Part shown: in pieces, positions 54,001 to 62,360 of the stretch
Position numbering within the stretch: the stretch's first letter is position 1
Layout of the letters: each line of letters begins with the position of its first letter
NCBI GenBank assembly: GCA_040392005.1
Contig: JBEBWT010000008.1
Location: 6,137 to 70,136, forward strand
From: DASRQK01 sp040392005
GTDB lineage: Bacteria; Bacteroidota; Bacteroidia; Sphingobacteriales; Sphingobacteriaceae
Direction: 5' to 3'
DNA length: 64,000 nucleotides
Made by a program: the position numbers and the translations under genes
Notes under the pieces: model-generated
Database searches by the model: none
Told to the model about the DNA's origin: nothing
Seen by the model: the letters and a program-made list of their open reading frames with translations, nothing else

Positions 54001-54807
54001 AAGACGAAGATCGGCAAGCAGAATGAACCTATTTTCTGGAGGCGAAACGATGAAATCGGCAGCCTGATCAGGGAATATAACCTGATGATTGCCGAACTGG
54101 AACAAAGTGCCCAGAAGATTATGGAATCGGAACGTGAGTCCGCCTGGAAAGAGATGGCCAAGCAGGTGGCGCACGAGATCAAGAATCCGCTGACTCCCCT
54201 GAAACTGGGAATGCAGCAACTGGAGCGCTCCTGGAAGGATCGGGATCCGGAATTTGATCAGCGTTTCAAACGATTTAACGAATCCTTTATCGAACAGATT
54301 GATAGCCTGACACACATTGCCAAAGAATTTTCAGATTTTGCCAAAATGCCGGATGCACAGTTTGTAATATTTGACCTGATGGAAGTCCTCGATCATTCCG
54401 CAGGGGTATTTGACAGTTACAACAATGTGACCATCATGATTTCCGGCAGGGAAGAATCCGGACCCCTGTTTATTGAAGGTGATAAGGATCAGTTACTGAG
54501 GACATTTAACAATCTGATCAAGAATTCGATCGAAGCGGTAATCAACAAAAGGCGCTGCCAGATCCGGATCAATGTATCCACCCACAGAAAACGTGCTTTT
54601 ATAGAAATCAGGGACAATGGGGAGGGAATTTCGTACGAAATGCGCAAGAAACTGTTCCAGCCCAATTTTACTACCAAGAGTTCCGGGACAGGGCTGGGCC
54701 TGGCATTCGTAAAGCGTGCAGTTGAAGGAATGGGGGGGACCATCACGTATCAGACGACCATTGGTAAAGGGACCTCATTTTTTATTCAGCTTCCCCTGAA
54801 AGATTGA
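51070..54807 (+). CDS. very large membrane sensor histidine kinase (NtrY-like), orphan
   Basis: 1245 residues. First membrane helix about 9-28, a periplasmic segment to about 215, then 8-9 helices (about 220-475), a large extracytoplasmic part (about 490-700), helices near 715-740 and 780, another sensor segment, a helix near 945-965, HAMP, then HisKA with MAKQVAHEIKNPLTPLKLG (H near 1034) and a HATPase with DNGEGI, TTKSSGTGLGLAFVKRAVEGMGG. Start is a TTG; another TTG (51082) is possible. No response regulator is next to it. Confidence 0.86.
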   Translation: MNVRLSTVVKIRLLLVLLTVCFFVTAVTVRFTYDRNEILQREARKLEQNLRHKEEVIAAFVADAQWMEKLRSTSSTDRKYAEQIIAYLTDRHHILVYTYTGNDLQFWSSEKLMPEDFRGPSQPSLTLRLDNGWYHAIQHKEADFSAVFYIPIKAEYQRTNEYLRNRFSEDLIGTNHLDIADYSDRLVYNIRNQAGQFLFAVKLNANQFDNFYSDLELWMWFLGGLSTLLLVHLFCMVLANMGHGWLSVVLFGAILSGLRLAELTFNSNTSSFSIGIFNPQYYASSALFPNLGGFFINIALFTWFLGFIFIIRQKLKIHQIFKNIYGAVALLSLIAICLFAIAHFLSNTFHDLVNHSIINFDVTDILNLDLYSWVGIFALCLGMLGMLFAIAVASYLGKLTQLPARKFYGLQAGIFLLILGIMQLLGKPDIYFLLLSGLIFLISWFSRSGKRFTFAFGIWVLLLIATIASLKQSEFQRQKREETQKLAILKLEDVDDANALALFIDLEKEILADSAIRDYFRQPDPQSRDQVNEHLKTVYFSGYLSKYEFTADLYNAQLLPIGSSPRDKLSIYRDRVISGAIKVSENFYRSNSSFGNFEYFALFPIAVGDDFLGILLLDMQNRSFSQYVSYPGVLADSRLNLRQTEGIATYAFAFYRSGQLINQTGKYVYPVSDSVYFPLGIREFKKVGRDHGFSHMAYKPNQRTTIVLSKPQHGVWMQFAALSFFFLVFLVFFIVVSFLTWLITTLNENNFSFRNLRWNFSLLSNRTLYSTRIQLFIVAAVVFTLIIAGLITYWSVSSQFVEQQESTISKNAWEIAKGLESQILRNDVVIGQEDIEKFRVIAESNALDLNLYNTDGQLIYTTQPRIYDLKLISDYINPRALDHLGYYARSQYVQGENIGSLNYITAYTSIRNASYEPMAFLSLPNYMSQQEFDKNIGSLLNTLINIYALVILVLGLFAVFVANKITAPLLLVQRSLAKTKIGKQNEPIFWRRNDEIGSLIREYNLMIAELEQSAQKIMESERESAWKEMAKQVAHEIKNPLTPLKLGMQQLERSWKDRDPEFDQRFKRFNESFIEQIDSLTHIAKEFSDFAKMPDAQFVIFDLMEVLDHSAGVFDSYNNVTIMISGREESGPLFIEGDKDQLLRTFNNLIKNSIEAVINKRRCQIRINVSTHRKRAFIEIRDNGEGISYEMRKKLFQPNFTTKSSGTGLGLAFVKRAVEGMGGTITYQTTIGKGTSFFIQLPLKD

Positions 54808-54855
54808 CCCCGATTAAGAAGTTGTTGCAAAATCCTGGAGTGCTGCGGACAAGTA

Positions 54856-55851
54856 TCAGTTGAGTACGATGCTGCTTCTGCCCATCGTTGAATTGTCCGT
54901 ATAGAGGACAATGGTATAGGTGCCTTTTTTGAATCCCTTTGGATCTACCCATTCCAGGGTGTAGGATTCGCCCTGGTTGGTAAAATCAATCGTGGTCTTG
55001 TCGGTGTATTGCATCGGGTTTCCTGACAATTCAAAAGACTGGTTCTCCATCGTTTTGAGATTGCCGTTCGGGTCGATGATGCGCATATAGATCGGAGTAT
55101 TTCCTGTTTCCACCAGCGCATTATCCGCAATGGTAAAGACAATCCGGAAACGGTCCACTCTACGGGCCTTGTCATCCACATCTTCCTTGCTCCCCCTTCG
55201 TTCCCGGATCCCCATCACATTGATATTGGAGAGTTTGAGGACAGCTGCTGATCGGATCTGGTCCGATAATTCCAGGTTTTCTTCCTGCAATTCATTCAAC
55301 TGCAGTTCTTTGGCAGTTACCTCTTTTGCCAGTGACTCATTCTCGGATAACAGAAGTGAATTGTGGGATTTGATCAGGACAAGTTCGTCCTTATACCGGA
55401 TCACATCTTCTCTCAACCGGTCAATTTCCTGCTGGGCCTCGGTCAGTTCTATGCGCGTAAGGTTTTGCTGTCCCAATTTTTCCCGCAATTGGGCAATCAG
55501 AAAACGGACACTGTCTTCTGAGACTTGCAGTGACTGGCTGAGGTCCAGATTTTCACTGGTCAGCCGGTTCAATTCAGCTTCAATCCGATCGATTTCATCC
55601 TGCATATAAACCATTTCCGTACGGATACCATAGGCATGTTCTTCGGATGCCTGGTACTTGATATAGAAATAAACGTTTGTAGCAAGCAGGGCTAAAATTG
55701 CCAGTATGAAAAAATATATTTTTGTGGTGTCACGTTTTGCAGGCACCTCTTCTGACTCCTCATCAGCGGAGAAATCTGCATCGTGATACGCCAACGGATC
55801 CACTTTCTGCATGAATACAACCTTTTCAGCTTTTCTTTCGGCTTTCTGCAT
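54856..55851 (-). CDS. coiled-coil membrane protein of unknown function
   Basis: 331 residues. A cytoplasmic acidic head with DFSADEESEEVPAK, one membrane helix (about 48-66), then a heptad-rich coiled coil (about 75-200: leucine/glutamate/glutamine-rich), and a C-terminal beta-rich domain ending in STMGRSSIVLN. Recurs in Bacteroidota as a hypothetical coiled-coil protein; no function is known to me. Converges with the kinase gene. Confidence 0.7.
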   Translation of the reverse strand: MQKAERKAEKVVFMQKVDPLAYHDADFSADEESEEVPAKRDTTKIYFFILAILALLATNVYFYIKYQASEEHAYGIRTEMVYMQDEIDRIEAELNRLTSENLDLSQSLQVSEDSVRFLIAQLREKLGQQNLTRIELTEAQQEIDRLREDVIRYKDELVLIKSHNSLLLSENESLAKEVTAKELQLNELQEENLELSDQIRSAAVLKLSNINVMGIRERRGSKEDVDDKARRVDRFRIVFTIADNALVETGNTPIYMRIIDPNGNLKTMENQSFELSGNPMQYTDKTTIDFTNQGESYTLEWVDPKGFKKGTYTIVLYTDNSTMGRSSIVLN

Positions 55852-55991
55852 TAACTATTATTATTCCACAATCTGCATTAAACCCCGAATACACACAATG
55901 AATCCGGGTTGAAATTTATCATCAGATTGTCAAACAAAAACTGTTCCATTCTATTTGGAATAATTGAAGATTTACGCATAAAACAAGAGAA

Positions 55992-57140
55992 CTATTCAAA
56001 ATAATTGAGCGGTTTGTACCCCCCGGCTTTGAGATATTCCTCCTTTTTCATCAGGTGCAGGTCAGATTCGACCATTTCTTTGATAAGGGCGGCCAGATCA
56101 TATTTGGGTTCCCATCCCAGTTCTTTTTTTGCTTTGCTGGCATCCCCGATCAGGAGATCCACTTCTGTGGGCCTGAAATAATTTGGATCCACCTTTATGA
56201 CGGTTTGGCCCAGACGCAGGTGGTCGCTTGCCACACCCGCATGGCGGAGCCGTTCTTCATCTATATCAATAATCACTCCCTTTTCCTGCAAATCCTTGCC
56301 GCTGAATTCCACCTCTACACCTATTTCTGCAAAGCTGTAACGCACAAAATCACGTACGGTGGTCGTCACGCCGGTAGCGATGACAAAATCTTCGGCTTTA
56401 TCCTGCTGCAACATCAGCCACATGGCCTCCACATAATCTTTGGCATGTCCCCAGTCCCTTTGGGCGGATAAATTGCCCAGGTACATTTCGGATTGCAGTC
56501 CCAGTGCGATCCTGGCCACGGCACGGGTGATTTTCCTGGTTACAAAGGTTTCTCCGCGCACTGGGCTTTCATGATTGAAAAGAATACCATTGCAGGCATA
56601 CAAACCGTAAGCCTCCCGGTAATTGACCGTGATCCAATAGGCATATAGTTTGGCAGCAGCATATGGACTCCTCGGATAAAAGGGCGTACTTTCATTCTGG
56701 GGAACAGCCTGCACCAGTCCGTACAGCTCAGAAGTAGCCGCCTGGTAAAACCTGCATTTTTTCTGCATTCCCAATAGCCGGATGGCTTCCAGTATGCGAA
56801 GACAGCCCAGACCGTCCGCATTGGCAGTATATTCAGGCGTGTCAAAACTCACTTTTACATGACTCTGCGCCGCAAGATTATAGATTTCATCAGGCTGGGT
56901 CTCCTGAATGATCCGGATCAGATTCGTAGAATCGGTCAGATCCCCATAATGCAGGGTAAATTTGCGGTCCGGATGATGGGGATCCTGGTACAGATGATCG
57001 ATGCGGTCCGTGTTGAACAAAGAACTGCGGCGTTTGAGGCCGTGGACACTATATCCCTTTTTCAATAAAAATTCCGCCAGGTACGCTCCGTCCTGTCCCG
57101 TAATGCCCGTAATTAAAGCTGTCTTTTGTGCTGTTGCCAT
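55992..57140 (-). CDS. gmd: GDP-mannose 4,6-dehydratase
   Basis: 382 residues. NAD(P)-dependent extended SDR: ALITGITGQDGAYLAEFLLKKGY, the SYxxxK pair in SPYAAAKLYAYW, and NHESPVRGETFVTRKI. First step of GDP-fucose and related sugar synthesis, for surface glycans. Its ATG overlaps the rmlA stop by 1 base, so the two are one operon. Confidence 0.96.
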   Translation of the reverse strand: MATAQKTALITGITGQDGAYLAEFLLKKGYSVHGLKRRSSLFNTDRIDHLYQDPHHPDRKFTLHYGDLTDSTNLIRIIQETQPDEIYNLAAQSHVKVSFDTPEYTANADGLGCLRILEAIRLLGMQKKCRFYQAATSELYGLVQAVPQNESTPFYPRSPYAAAKLYAYWITVNYREAYGLYACNGILFNHESPVRGETFVTRKITRAVARIALGLQSEMYLGNLSAQRDWGHAKDYVEAMWLMLQQDKAEDFVIATGVTTTVRDFVRYSFAEIGVEVEFSGKDLQEKGVIIDIDEERLRHAGVASDHLRLGQTVIKVDPNYFRPTEVDLLIGDASKAKKELGWEPKYDLAALIKEMVESDLHLMKKEEYLKAGGYKPLNYFE

Positions 57141-58009
57141 TATTTTTCTTTCAAAACCGATCTGATCAAGTATTGTCCGTAACCACTTTTAAAAAGTGGC
57201 TGTGCGATTTCCCGGAGTTGATCCGCGCCAATAAAATTCATCCTGTAAGCCACTTCCTCAATACAGCCTATCTTCAGTCCCTGTCTTTCCTCGATCACCT
57301 GCACAAACTGTCCGGCCTGCATCAGGGAGGTAAAGGTGCCCGTGTCCAACCAGGCAATGCCCCTGCTGAACACACTTACTTTTAGTTTGTTCCGTTCAAG
57401 ATATGTTTTGTTTATATCGGTGATTTCATATTCGCCCCTTGCGGAAGGCTGGATGGATTTAGCAATCTGCACCACCTCATTATTGTAGAAATACAACCCG
57501 GGCACTGCATAATCGGATCGGGGTTTTTCGGGCTTTTCATCAATGGATTTTACCATGAAATTTTCATCAAAAGTGACCACGCCATAGCGCTCCGGGTCAC
57601 TGACCGCATAGGCGAATACAATGCCTCCATCCGGATTTACACTGCTCTGCAATACTTTTGACAACCCATCCCCGTAGAAAATGTTGTCGCCCAGTATCAA
57701 AGCCACCGGATCGTCCCCGATAAATTCTTCTCCGATCACAAAAGCCTGTGCGAGTCCGTTTGGTTCTACCTGCTCCGCATAAGAGAAGCGGCAGCCCAGT
57801 GCAGAGCCATCGCCCAATAGCCGCTGGAAACCGGGCAGGTCCCGGGGGGTGGAAATGATCAGTATTTCCCGGATCCCGGCCAGCATCAGGGTGGACAGGG
57901 GGTAATAGATCATAGGTTTGTCATACACCGGCATCAGTTGTTTGCTCAATGCCAGCGTCAGCGGATATAGTCGGGTGCCGGATCCTCCGGCCAGAATGAT
58001 TCCTTTCAT
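57140..58009 (-). CDS. rmlA: glucose-1-phosphate thymidylyltransferase
   Basis: 289 residues. Nucleotidyltransferase with GGSGTRLYPLTLALSKQLMPVYDKPMIYYPL in its N-terminus (given here in parts), then SYAEQVEPNGLAQAF, GDNIFYGDGL and LDTGTFTSLMQAG. Makes dTDP-glucose for rhamnose-type sugars. First gene of the rmlA-gmd pair. Confidence 0.96.
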   Translation of the reverse strand: MKGIILAGGSGTRLYPLTLALSKQLMPVYDKPMIYYPLSTLMLAGIREILIISTPRDLPGFQRLLGDGSALGCRFSYAEQVEPNGLAQAFVIGEEFIGDDPVALILGDNIFYGDGLSKVLQSSVNPDGGIVFAYAVSDPERYGVVTFDENFMVKSIDEKPEKPRSDYAVPGLYFYNNEVVQIAKSIQPSARGEYEITDINKTYLERNKLKVSVFSRGIAWLDTGTFTSLMQAGQFVQVIEERQGLKIGCIEEVAYRMNFIGADQLREIAQPLFKSGYGQYLIRSVLKEK

Positions 58010-58090
58010 CTGAATACGTTAAATCATGTCGGGTTTCATCGGAATTTTTTGATCATGTCAGGCTCATCGGGGTATCGCCCCCCGGGGATG

Positions 58091-58630
58091 TTATTGCAAT
58101 TTTTTAAAATGGAATATGAGCTTGCCGGTGACTCCGCTCAGTGGCACATCCATGACCATGCGTAGGGTTTCCTGATCGGCATAGGCCAGGTCCAGGCGAT
58201 AACCGGTCAGCACATTCTTCGGATTGTCCCCCGGATAGATTTTTTTGAGTTGAAATTGCAGTTCCCCCTGATCCTTACCGGGATTGTAAATGGACCACTG
58301 TATATTTCGTACCGCCCCCGGAGCGCACAGACGGCCTTCCGAGGCAAAGCGGATCTGCCCCATGCCGTTTGCCGGCAGGTGCCAGGTACTTTGCAGGAAA
58401 CATTCAGGCGGAGCCTCCTCAAACAGAGATTTTACCGAATACTCGGGTGGAAAATGATCCTTGTCGATCGAGGTCAGCAGCCAGGTGCCCTTCACCCCGT
58501 TTTTCCACTCCAATGCGGTCGGACTGCCATCTGCCGGACTTTTCAGGGTAGAGCAGCCGGCCAGCAGCCATACAGCGAAGGCAGCTATAATAGTCGGAAC
58601 GATCGGTGTGCTGAATTTTGTCCTGTTCAT
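58091..58630 (-). CDS. lipocalin-like lipoprotein
   Basis: 179 residues. Lipid anchor at Cys26 (LLAGC). The mature part begins WKNGVKGTWLLTSIDKD and has the beta pattern and the W-x-x-x-G-T-W turn of lipocalin-like domains in Bacteroidota. Function unknown. Upstream of rmlA on the same strand but 81 bases away with repeats between. Confidence 0.72.
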   Translation of the reverse strand: MNRTKFSTPIVPTIIAAFAVWLLAGCSTLKSPADGSPTALEWKNGVKGTWLLTSIDKDHFPPEYSVKSLFEEAPPECFLQSTWHLPANGMGQIRFASEGRLCAPGAVRNIQWSIYNPGKDQGELQFQLKKIYPGDNPKNVLTGYRLDLAYADQETLRMVMDVPLSGVTGKLIFHFKKLQ

Positions 58631-58711
58631 GGATATGCTTTTTGTATTGTCCTATCTAATTGTACATTTGTACGGTAAAGATAGAGATTTGAATGTGATA
58701 CCAGCAATTTT

Positions 58712-59647
58712 ATGGAAGAAAATATAAAGCGGAGAAAGAAATACGGACGCATTGCAAAGACCTTTCTGAAAGTAGCGGTGACGATGGTGGCCCTGTACTG
58801 GGTCTCGACCAAAGTCGATTTTTCCGAGGTCCGGAATGCACTGCTTCGCGCCAATTTCCTCTATTTGTTTTTGGCCTTGCTGGCCTATATTGTGTCGCAA
58901 CTGATCGCATCTTCACGTCTGTATGGTTATTTCAGGAGCATTGGCCTGCCGATCAATGAAAAGTACAATTTCAAACTTTTCCTGTTAGGTTTGTTTTATA
59001 ATATGTTTCTGCCTGGCGGAATAGGCGGGGATGGCTATAAGTTTTATTTTCTGCGAAAGAAGTTCGGAGTGCGGGGTAAGGAGCTGTTTTCGGCCATTTT
59101 CTTTGACCGGCTCAGCGGGTTATGGGCCCTCAGCCTGATTACAGCTGCGCTGATCGTTTTTTTGCCCCAGCTTGGAATACCCAACTGGGTCCCGGCTTCA
59201 GTTGTATTTGCAGGTACGGGCCTTTATTATCTGGTGCTGATGCGTTTTTTCAAGCAGTTTGTGGCCGGGTTTTTTATCAGTCACTTCAAAGCGGTCGCTG
59301 CCTGGTCCTTCCAGATCATCACGGTGATTCTGCTATTGTATGCCCTGGATTATGAAGGTAAATTTTCCCCTTATCTTTTCTCTTTTCTTTTGTCTTCCCT
59401 GGTGGCGATTGTGCCGTTTTCGACCGGGGGTCTGGGATTGCGTGAAATGGCCAATGTGTTTGGTGCCACTTATTTTGGATTGGACACCCATCTGGCTGTG
59501 CTGATCAGTCTGCTGTTTTACCTGATTGCTTTACTGGTAGCATTGTGCGGTGCCTATTTTATATTCAAACCCCAGGAACTGGGTGAACCCCACCTGCCGG
59601 ATCAGGACGAGGTGGCCGAAGAATTGGATGCAGCGGGCAAGCTCTGA
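58712..59647 (+). CDS. UPF0104 / lysylphosphatidylglycerol synthase transmembrane-type flippase
   Basis: 311 residues, eight or so membrane helices. Seen: KVAVTMVALYWVSTKVDFSEV, the FYNMFLPGGIGGDGYKFYF motif and PFSTGGLGLREMANVFG, the LPG_synthase_TM signature. The family flips or moves lipids; it lacks the aminoacyl-transferase domain, so it is probably a flippase-like permease. Followed by the SIMPL protein after 37 bases. Confidence 0.83.
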   Translation: MEENIKRRKKYGRIAKTFLKVAVTMVALYWVSTKVDFSEVRNALLRANFLYLFLALLAYIVSQLIASSRLYGYFRSIGLPINEKYNFKLFLLGLFYNMFLPGGIGGDGYKFYFLRKKFGVRGKELFSAIFFDRLSGLWALSLITAALIVFLPQLGIPNWVPASVVFAGTGLYYLVLMRFFKQFVAGFFISHFKAVAAWSFQIITVILLLYALDYEGKFSPYLFSFLLSSLVAIVPFSTGGLGLREMANVFGATYFGLDTHLAVLISLLFYLIALLVALCGAYFIFKPQELGEPHLPDQDEVAEELDAAGKL

Positions 59648-59684
59648 ATTTTATTTTGTAATATTGTATTCTAAACAGGAAGTT

Positions 59685-60416
59685 ATGAAATCAAATAGTT
59701 TTATTGTCAGTCTGATCGCAGGAATTGCACTGATCATATTTGCCTGGATACTGGGCGATGCCTATAAATATAAATACAGAGTCTCCAATAACATCAATGT
59801 GACCGGTAATGCCCGGATGGATTTTGAATCCGACCTGGTGAAATGGACAGCCTATTTCAGCCGTAAATCGATGGATCTGAGTGTTGCTTCCGAGCAATTG
59901 GGAAGGGATCGGCAGCTTGTCAGGGATTTTCTGATCGGTCAGGGCATTGCTGCGGAGGAGATCCTCTTTGATGCTGTGAACATCAACCGTGAATTTTCCT
60001 ATAATTATGACAATAACGGCAGGAGTTATCAAACCTTCACCGGTTATTCACTCTCCCAGAATGTCAGTGTGGAATCCAGGGATCTGGACAAAGTGGATAA
60101 TGCTTCACGGGAGATTTCTACCCTGATTTCCCAGGGCATTGAATTGTCCTCACAGTCACCCAGCTACTATTATTCCAAACTGGAAGATCTGAAACTGGAA
60201 CTGATCTCGCAGGCTTCCGACAATGCCAGGCAGCGTGCGCACAATATTGCCAAAGAGGCCGGCTCTTCACTGGGCAAGCTGGTGAAAGCGGATCTGGGTA
60301 TTTTTCAGATTACGGGACAGAATGACAACGAGGAATATTCCTACGGTGGTGTATTCAATACCACTTCCCGCAACAAAACAGCGAATATCACCGTAAGAGC
60401 AAGCTTTTCGAAATGA
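59685..60416 (+). CDS. SIMPL (DUF541) domain protein
   Basis: 243 residues from ATG 59685 (MKSNSFIV). One N-terminal membrane helix then the extracytoplasmic SIMPL domain: NNINVTGNARMDFESDLVKWTAYFSR, YSLSQNVSVESRDLDKV, and QRAHNIAKEAGSSLGKLVKA. Interacts with signalling or stress in some bacteria; unknown here. The frame opens earlier but overlaps the flippase gene. It overlaps plsC by 4 bases (ATGA). Confidence 0.88.
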   Translation: MKSNSFIVSLIAGIALIIFAWILGDAYKYKYRVSNNINVTGNARMDFESDLVKWTAYFSRKSMDLSVASEQLGRDRQLVRDFLIGQGIAAEEILFDAVNINREFSYNYDNNGRSYQTFTGYSLSQNVSVESRDLDKVDNASREISTLISQGIELSSQSPSYYYSKLEDLKLELISQASDNARQRAHNIAKEAGSSLGKLVKADLGIFQITGQNDNEEYSYGGVFNTTSRNKTANITVRASFSK

Positions 60417-61144
60417 AGAAATTTCTGGGCTACCTGCTGACACCGGTCTTCTATACGGTTTTTGGCTTGCTGTTGTTGGTTTTTCACGTTATCCAATGGA
60501 TCTGTCTGAAAGTAGGGGGCTATGGAGCCCATAAATGGTCGGTGGATACCCTCAACTATTTTCTGATGAGGAGTTATTATATTCTGGGCAATACCGTCCG
60601 GTTTATCAATCAGCAGCAGCTTCCAACCGATCGGCCTATTATTTTTGTGGCCAATCACCAGAGCATGTTCGATATTCCCCCGCTGATCTATTATCTGCGC
60701 CGGCATCACGCCAAATTTATTTCCAAAATCGAATTGACGAAGGGACTTCCGAGCATTTCTTTCAATCTGAAGCATGGGGGAGGGGCGAATATTGACCGGA
60801 AAGATTCCAAGCAGGCCATTGCGGAAATCCTGAAGCTGGCCCGCAATATGAAAGCCAATACCTGGTCCACCGTGATTTTCCCCGAAGGTACCCGTTCCCG
60901 CACCGGTGTGATGAAACCCTTTAAGGAGGGCGGGATTGCGACCATCCTGAAAAAAGTACCGGAAGCATTGGTGGTGCCCATTGCCATCAATAACTCCTGG
61001 CGCATGCAGCGCTACGGAGGTTTTCCGATCGACACCTTTGTAAGGATGACCTGGGAGGTGCTGACGCCCATAGAACCAGCGGGGCGTCTGCCGGAGGAAA
61101 TCGTAGCGGAAGCGGAAGCCGCGGTGGCGGCCAGGGTCAAATAG
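60413..61144 (+). CDS. plsC: 1-acyl-sn-glycerol-3-phosphate acyltransferase
   Basis: 243 residues. Two N-terminal hydrophobic helices, then the HX4D motif NHQSMFD near residue 80 and FPEGTRSRTG. Acylates lysophosphatidate to phosphatidate. Overlaps the SIMPL gene by 4 bases, so the flippase-like, SIMPL and acyltransferase genes form a likely membrane-lipid operon. Confidence 0.9.
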   Translation: MKKFLGYLLTPVFYTVFGLLLLVFHVIQWICLKVGGYGAHKWSVDTLNYFLMRSYYILGNTVRFINQQQLPTDRPIIFVANHQSMFDIPPLIYYLRRHHAKFISKIELTKGLPSISFNLKHGGGANIDRKDSKQAIAEILKLARNMKANTWSTVIFPEGTRSRTGVMKPFKEGGIATILKKVPEALVVPIAINNSWRMQRYGGFPIDTFVRMTWEVLTPIEPAGRLPEEIVAEAEAAVAARVK

Positions 61145-61396
61145 AAGTTATCCGTCTTTTTTGAACTTTGGGTATTGGTTATGCCGCAATAGAAAATTCT
61201 GATATTCAGTTTTTTTTATGCAAGCTAATGTTTATAATATTGAAGGATATTCTCAACCTGGAGAACACTTTTATTTATGTGAATTGAAGAGAAGAGGTAA
61301 ATTTATAAACACCAATTCCAAATTACCCACTGCGACTACGAATATTGAGAAGGTGTTTTCAACAAAAACATTGACCTCTTGGATGATCCTTTCAAT

Positions 61397-62326
61397 TTAG
61401 CCGTTACTCCGCGCTTTTACCAAACTGCTATCGTGGTTTTTCTTGTCAGTCAGAAAATCAAGCATTACTTTAATTACTGTGTCCGCCTGTTCTTCCTGTG
61501 GATAATGCCCGCTTGTTTCCAACTCTACGGTCGTTGAATTGGTAAAACTGCTTTGAAATTTGTTAAGGTAATGTGGTTTAATAACGGGATCTTTCATGCC
61601 CCAAATGAATAATGTCGGCTTGTTTGAAATTGTTTGACGTTTACTCCAGAGCTCTTCAAACCAATCTTGGTCTTTCAGCAATGACCTGGCAAATGCCAAT
61701 GCGCCGTTTCGTTGAGTTTTGTTGGCAAAAGGTTGGGTATATTGCTTTAATAGTTGCTTTGAAATTTTGTGGTCGCCAAAGGATTTTGGTAAAATAAATT
61801 TTGGCGAAAAGTTGAAATATCGATACAAAAATGGAAGCAACGGGCTTTTCAAAATCTTGCTCAACTTAATAAAGTCGGGGTCGCTTTTACTACTCCACAA
61901 CCAAGAATTGAGAACAACCAAATTCTTTATTTTTTCAGGGTGTCGAATGGCAAAGTTCAATCCGATAGCACCGCCAAAATCGTGAACAACAAGTGTAATG
62001 TTGTCCAACCGTTTTTCAAGCACAAATTTTTCAAGCGTTTTACTGTGGTTCTGGGTGGAATAATCGTAATGTTCGGGTTTGTCTGAAAGTCCGAAACCAA
62101 TGTGGTCAATCGCAATACACTTGTAGTCCGTCTTTAATTTTTTAATAATGTTGCGATAGTCAAAACTCCACGAAGGCGTTCCGTGGACAAACAAAACTGT
62201 TTCACCTTTTCCTTCGTCAATATAATGCAATTTCTGCCCGTTGATGTCAAAATAGTTTGAAGCGAACGGATACGCTGATTTGTCAAGCCAATGATTTACC
62301 ATATCTTTTTTTTGCAAAGTTTGCAA
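61397..62326 (-). CDS. haloalkane-dehalogenase-like alpha/beta hydrolase
   Basis: 309 residues. Alpha/beta fold: LFVHGTPSWSF (oxyanion side, 45-55), nucleophile D116 in VVHDFGGAIG, catalytic His in TSGHYPQE near 285. The Trp that follows the nucleophile in classical dehalogenases is Phe here, and the Asn/Glu halide-binding position is Thr (HGTP). So an epoxide hydrolase or esterase role is as likely. Strongly AT-rich; likely acquired with the Crp-type gene 34 bases upstream. Confidence 0.82.
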   Translation of the reverse strand: MQTLQKKDMVNHWLDKSAYPFASNYFDINGQKLHYIDEGKGETVLFVHGTPSWSFDYRNIIKKLKTDYKCIAIDHIGFGLSDKPEHYDYSTQNHSKTLEKFVLEKRLDNITLVVHDFGGAIGLNFAIRHPEKIKNLVVLNSWLWSSKSDPDFIKLSKILKSPLLPFLYRYFNFSPKFILPKSFGDHKISKQLLKQYTQPFANKTQRNGALAFARSLLKDQDWFEELWSKRQTISNKPTLFIWGMKDPVIKPHYLNKFQSSFTNSTTVELETSGHYPQEEQADTVIKVMLDFLTDKKNHDSSLVKARSNG

Positions 62327-62360
62327 GCGTCCGGAAAATAAATCTTGGTCTATACCAACA

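Noticed and set aside
61218..61400. 60-codon frame between plsC and the hydrolase gene
   Set aside because: No family, no promoter box or ribosome site that I can see, and it overlaps the end of the hydrolase on the other strand. The 250 bases 61145-61396 are AT-rich and I see no gene in them.
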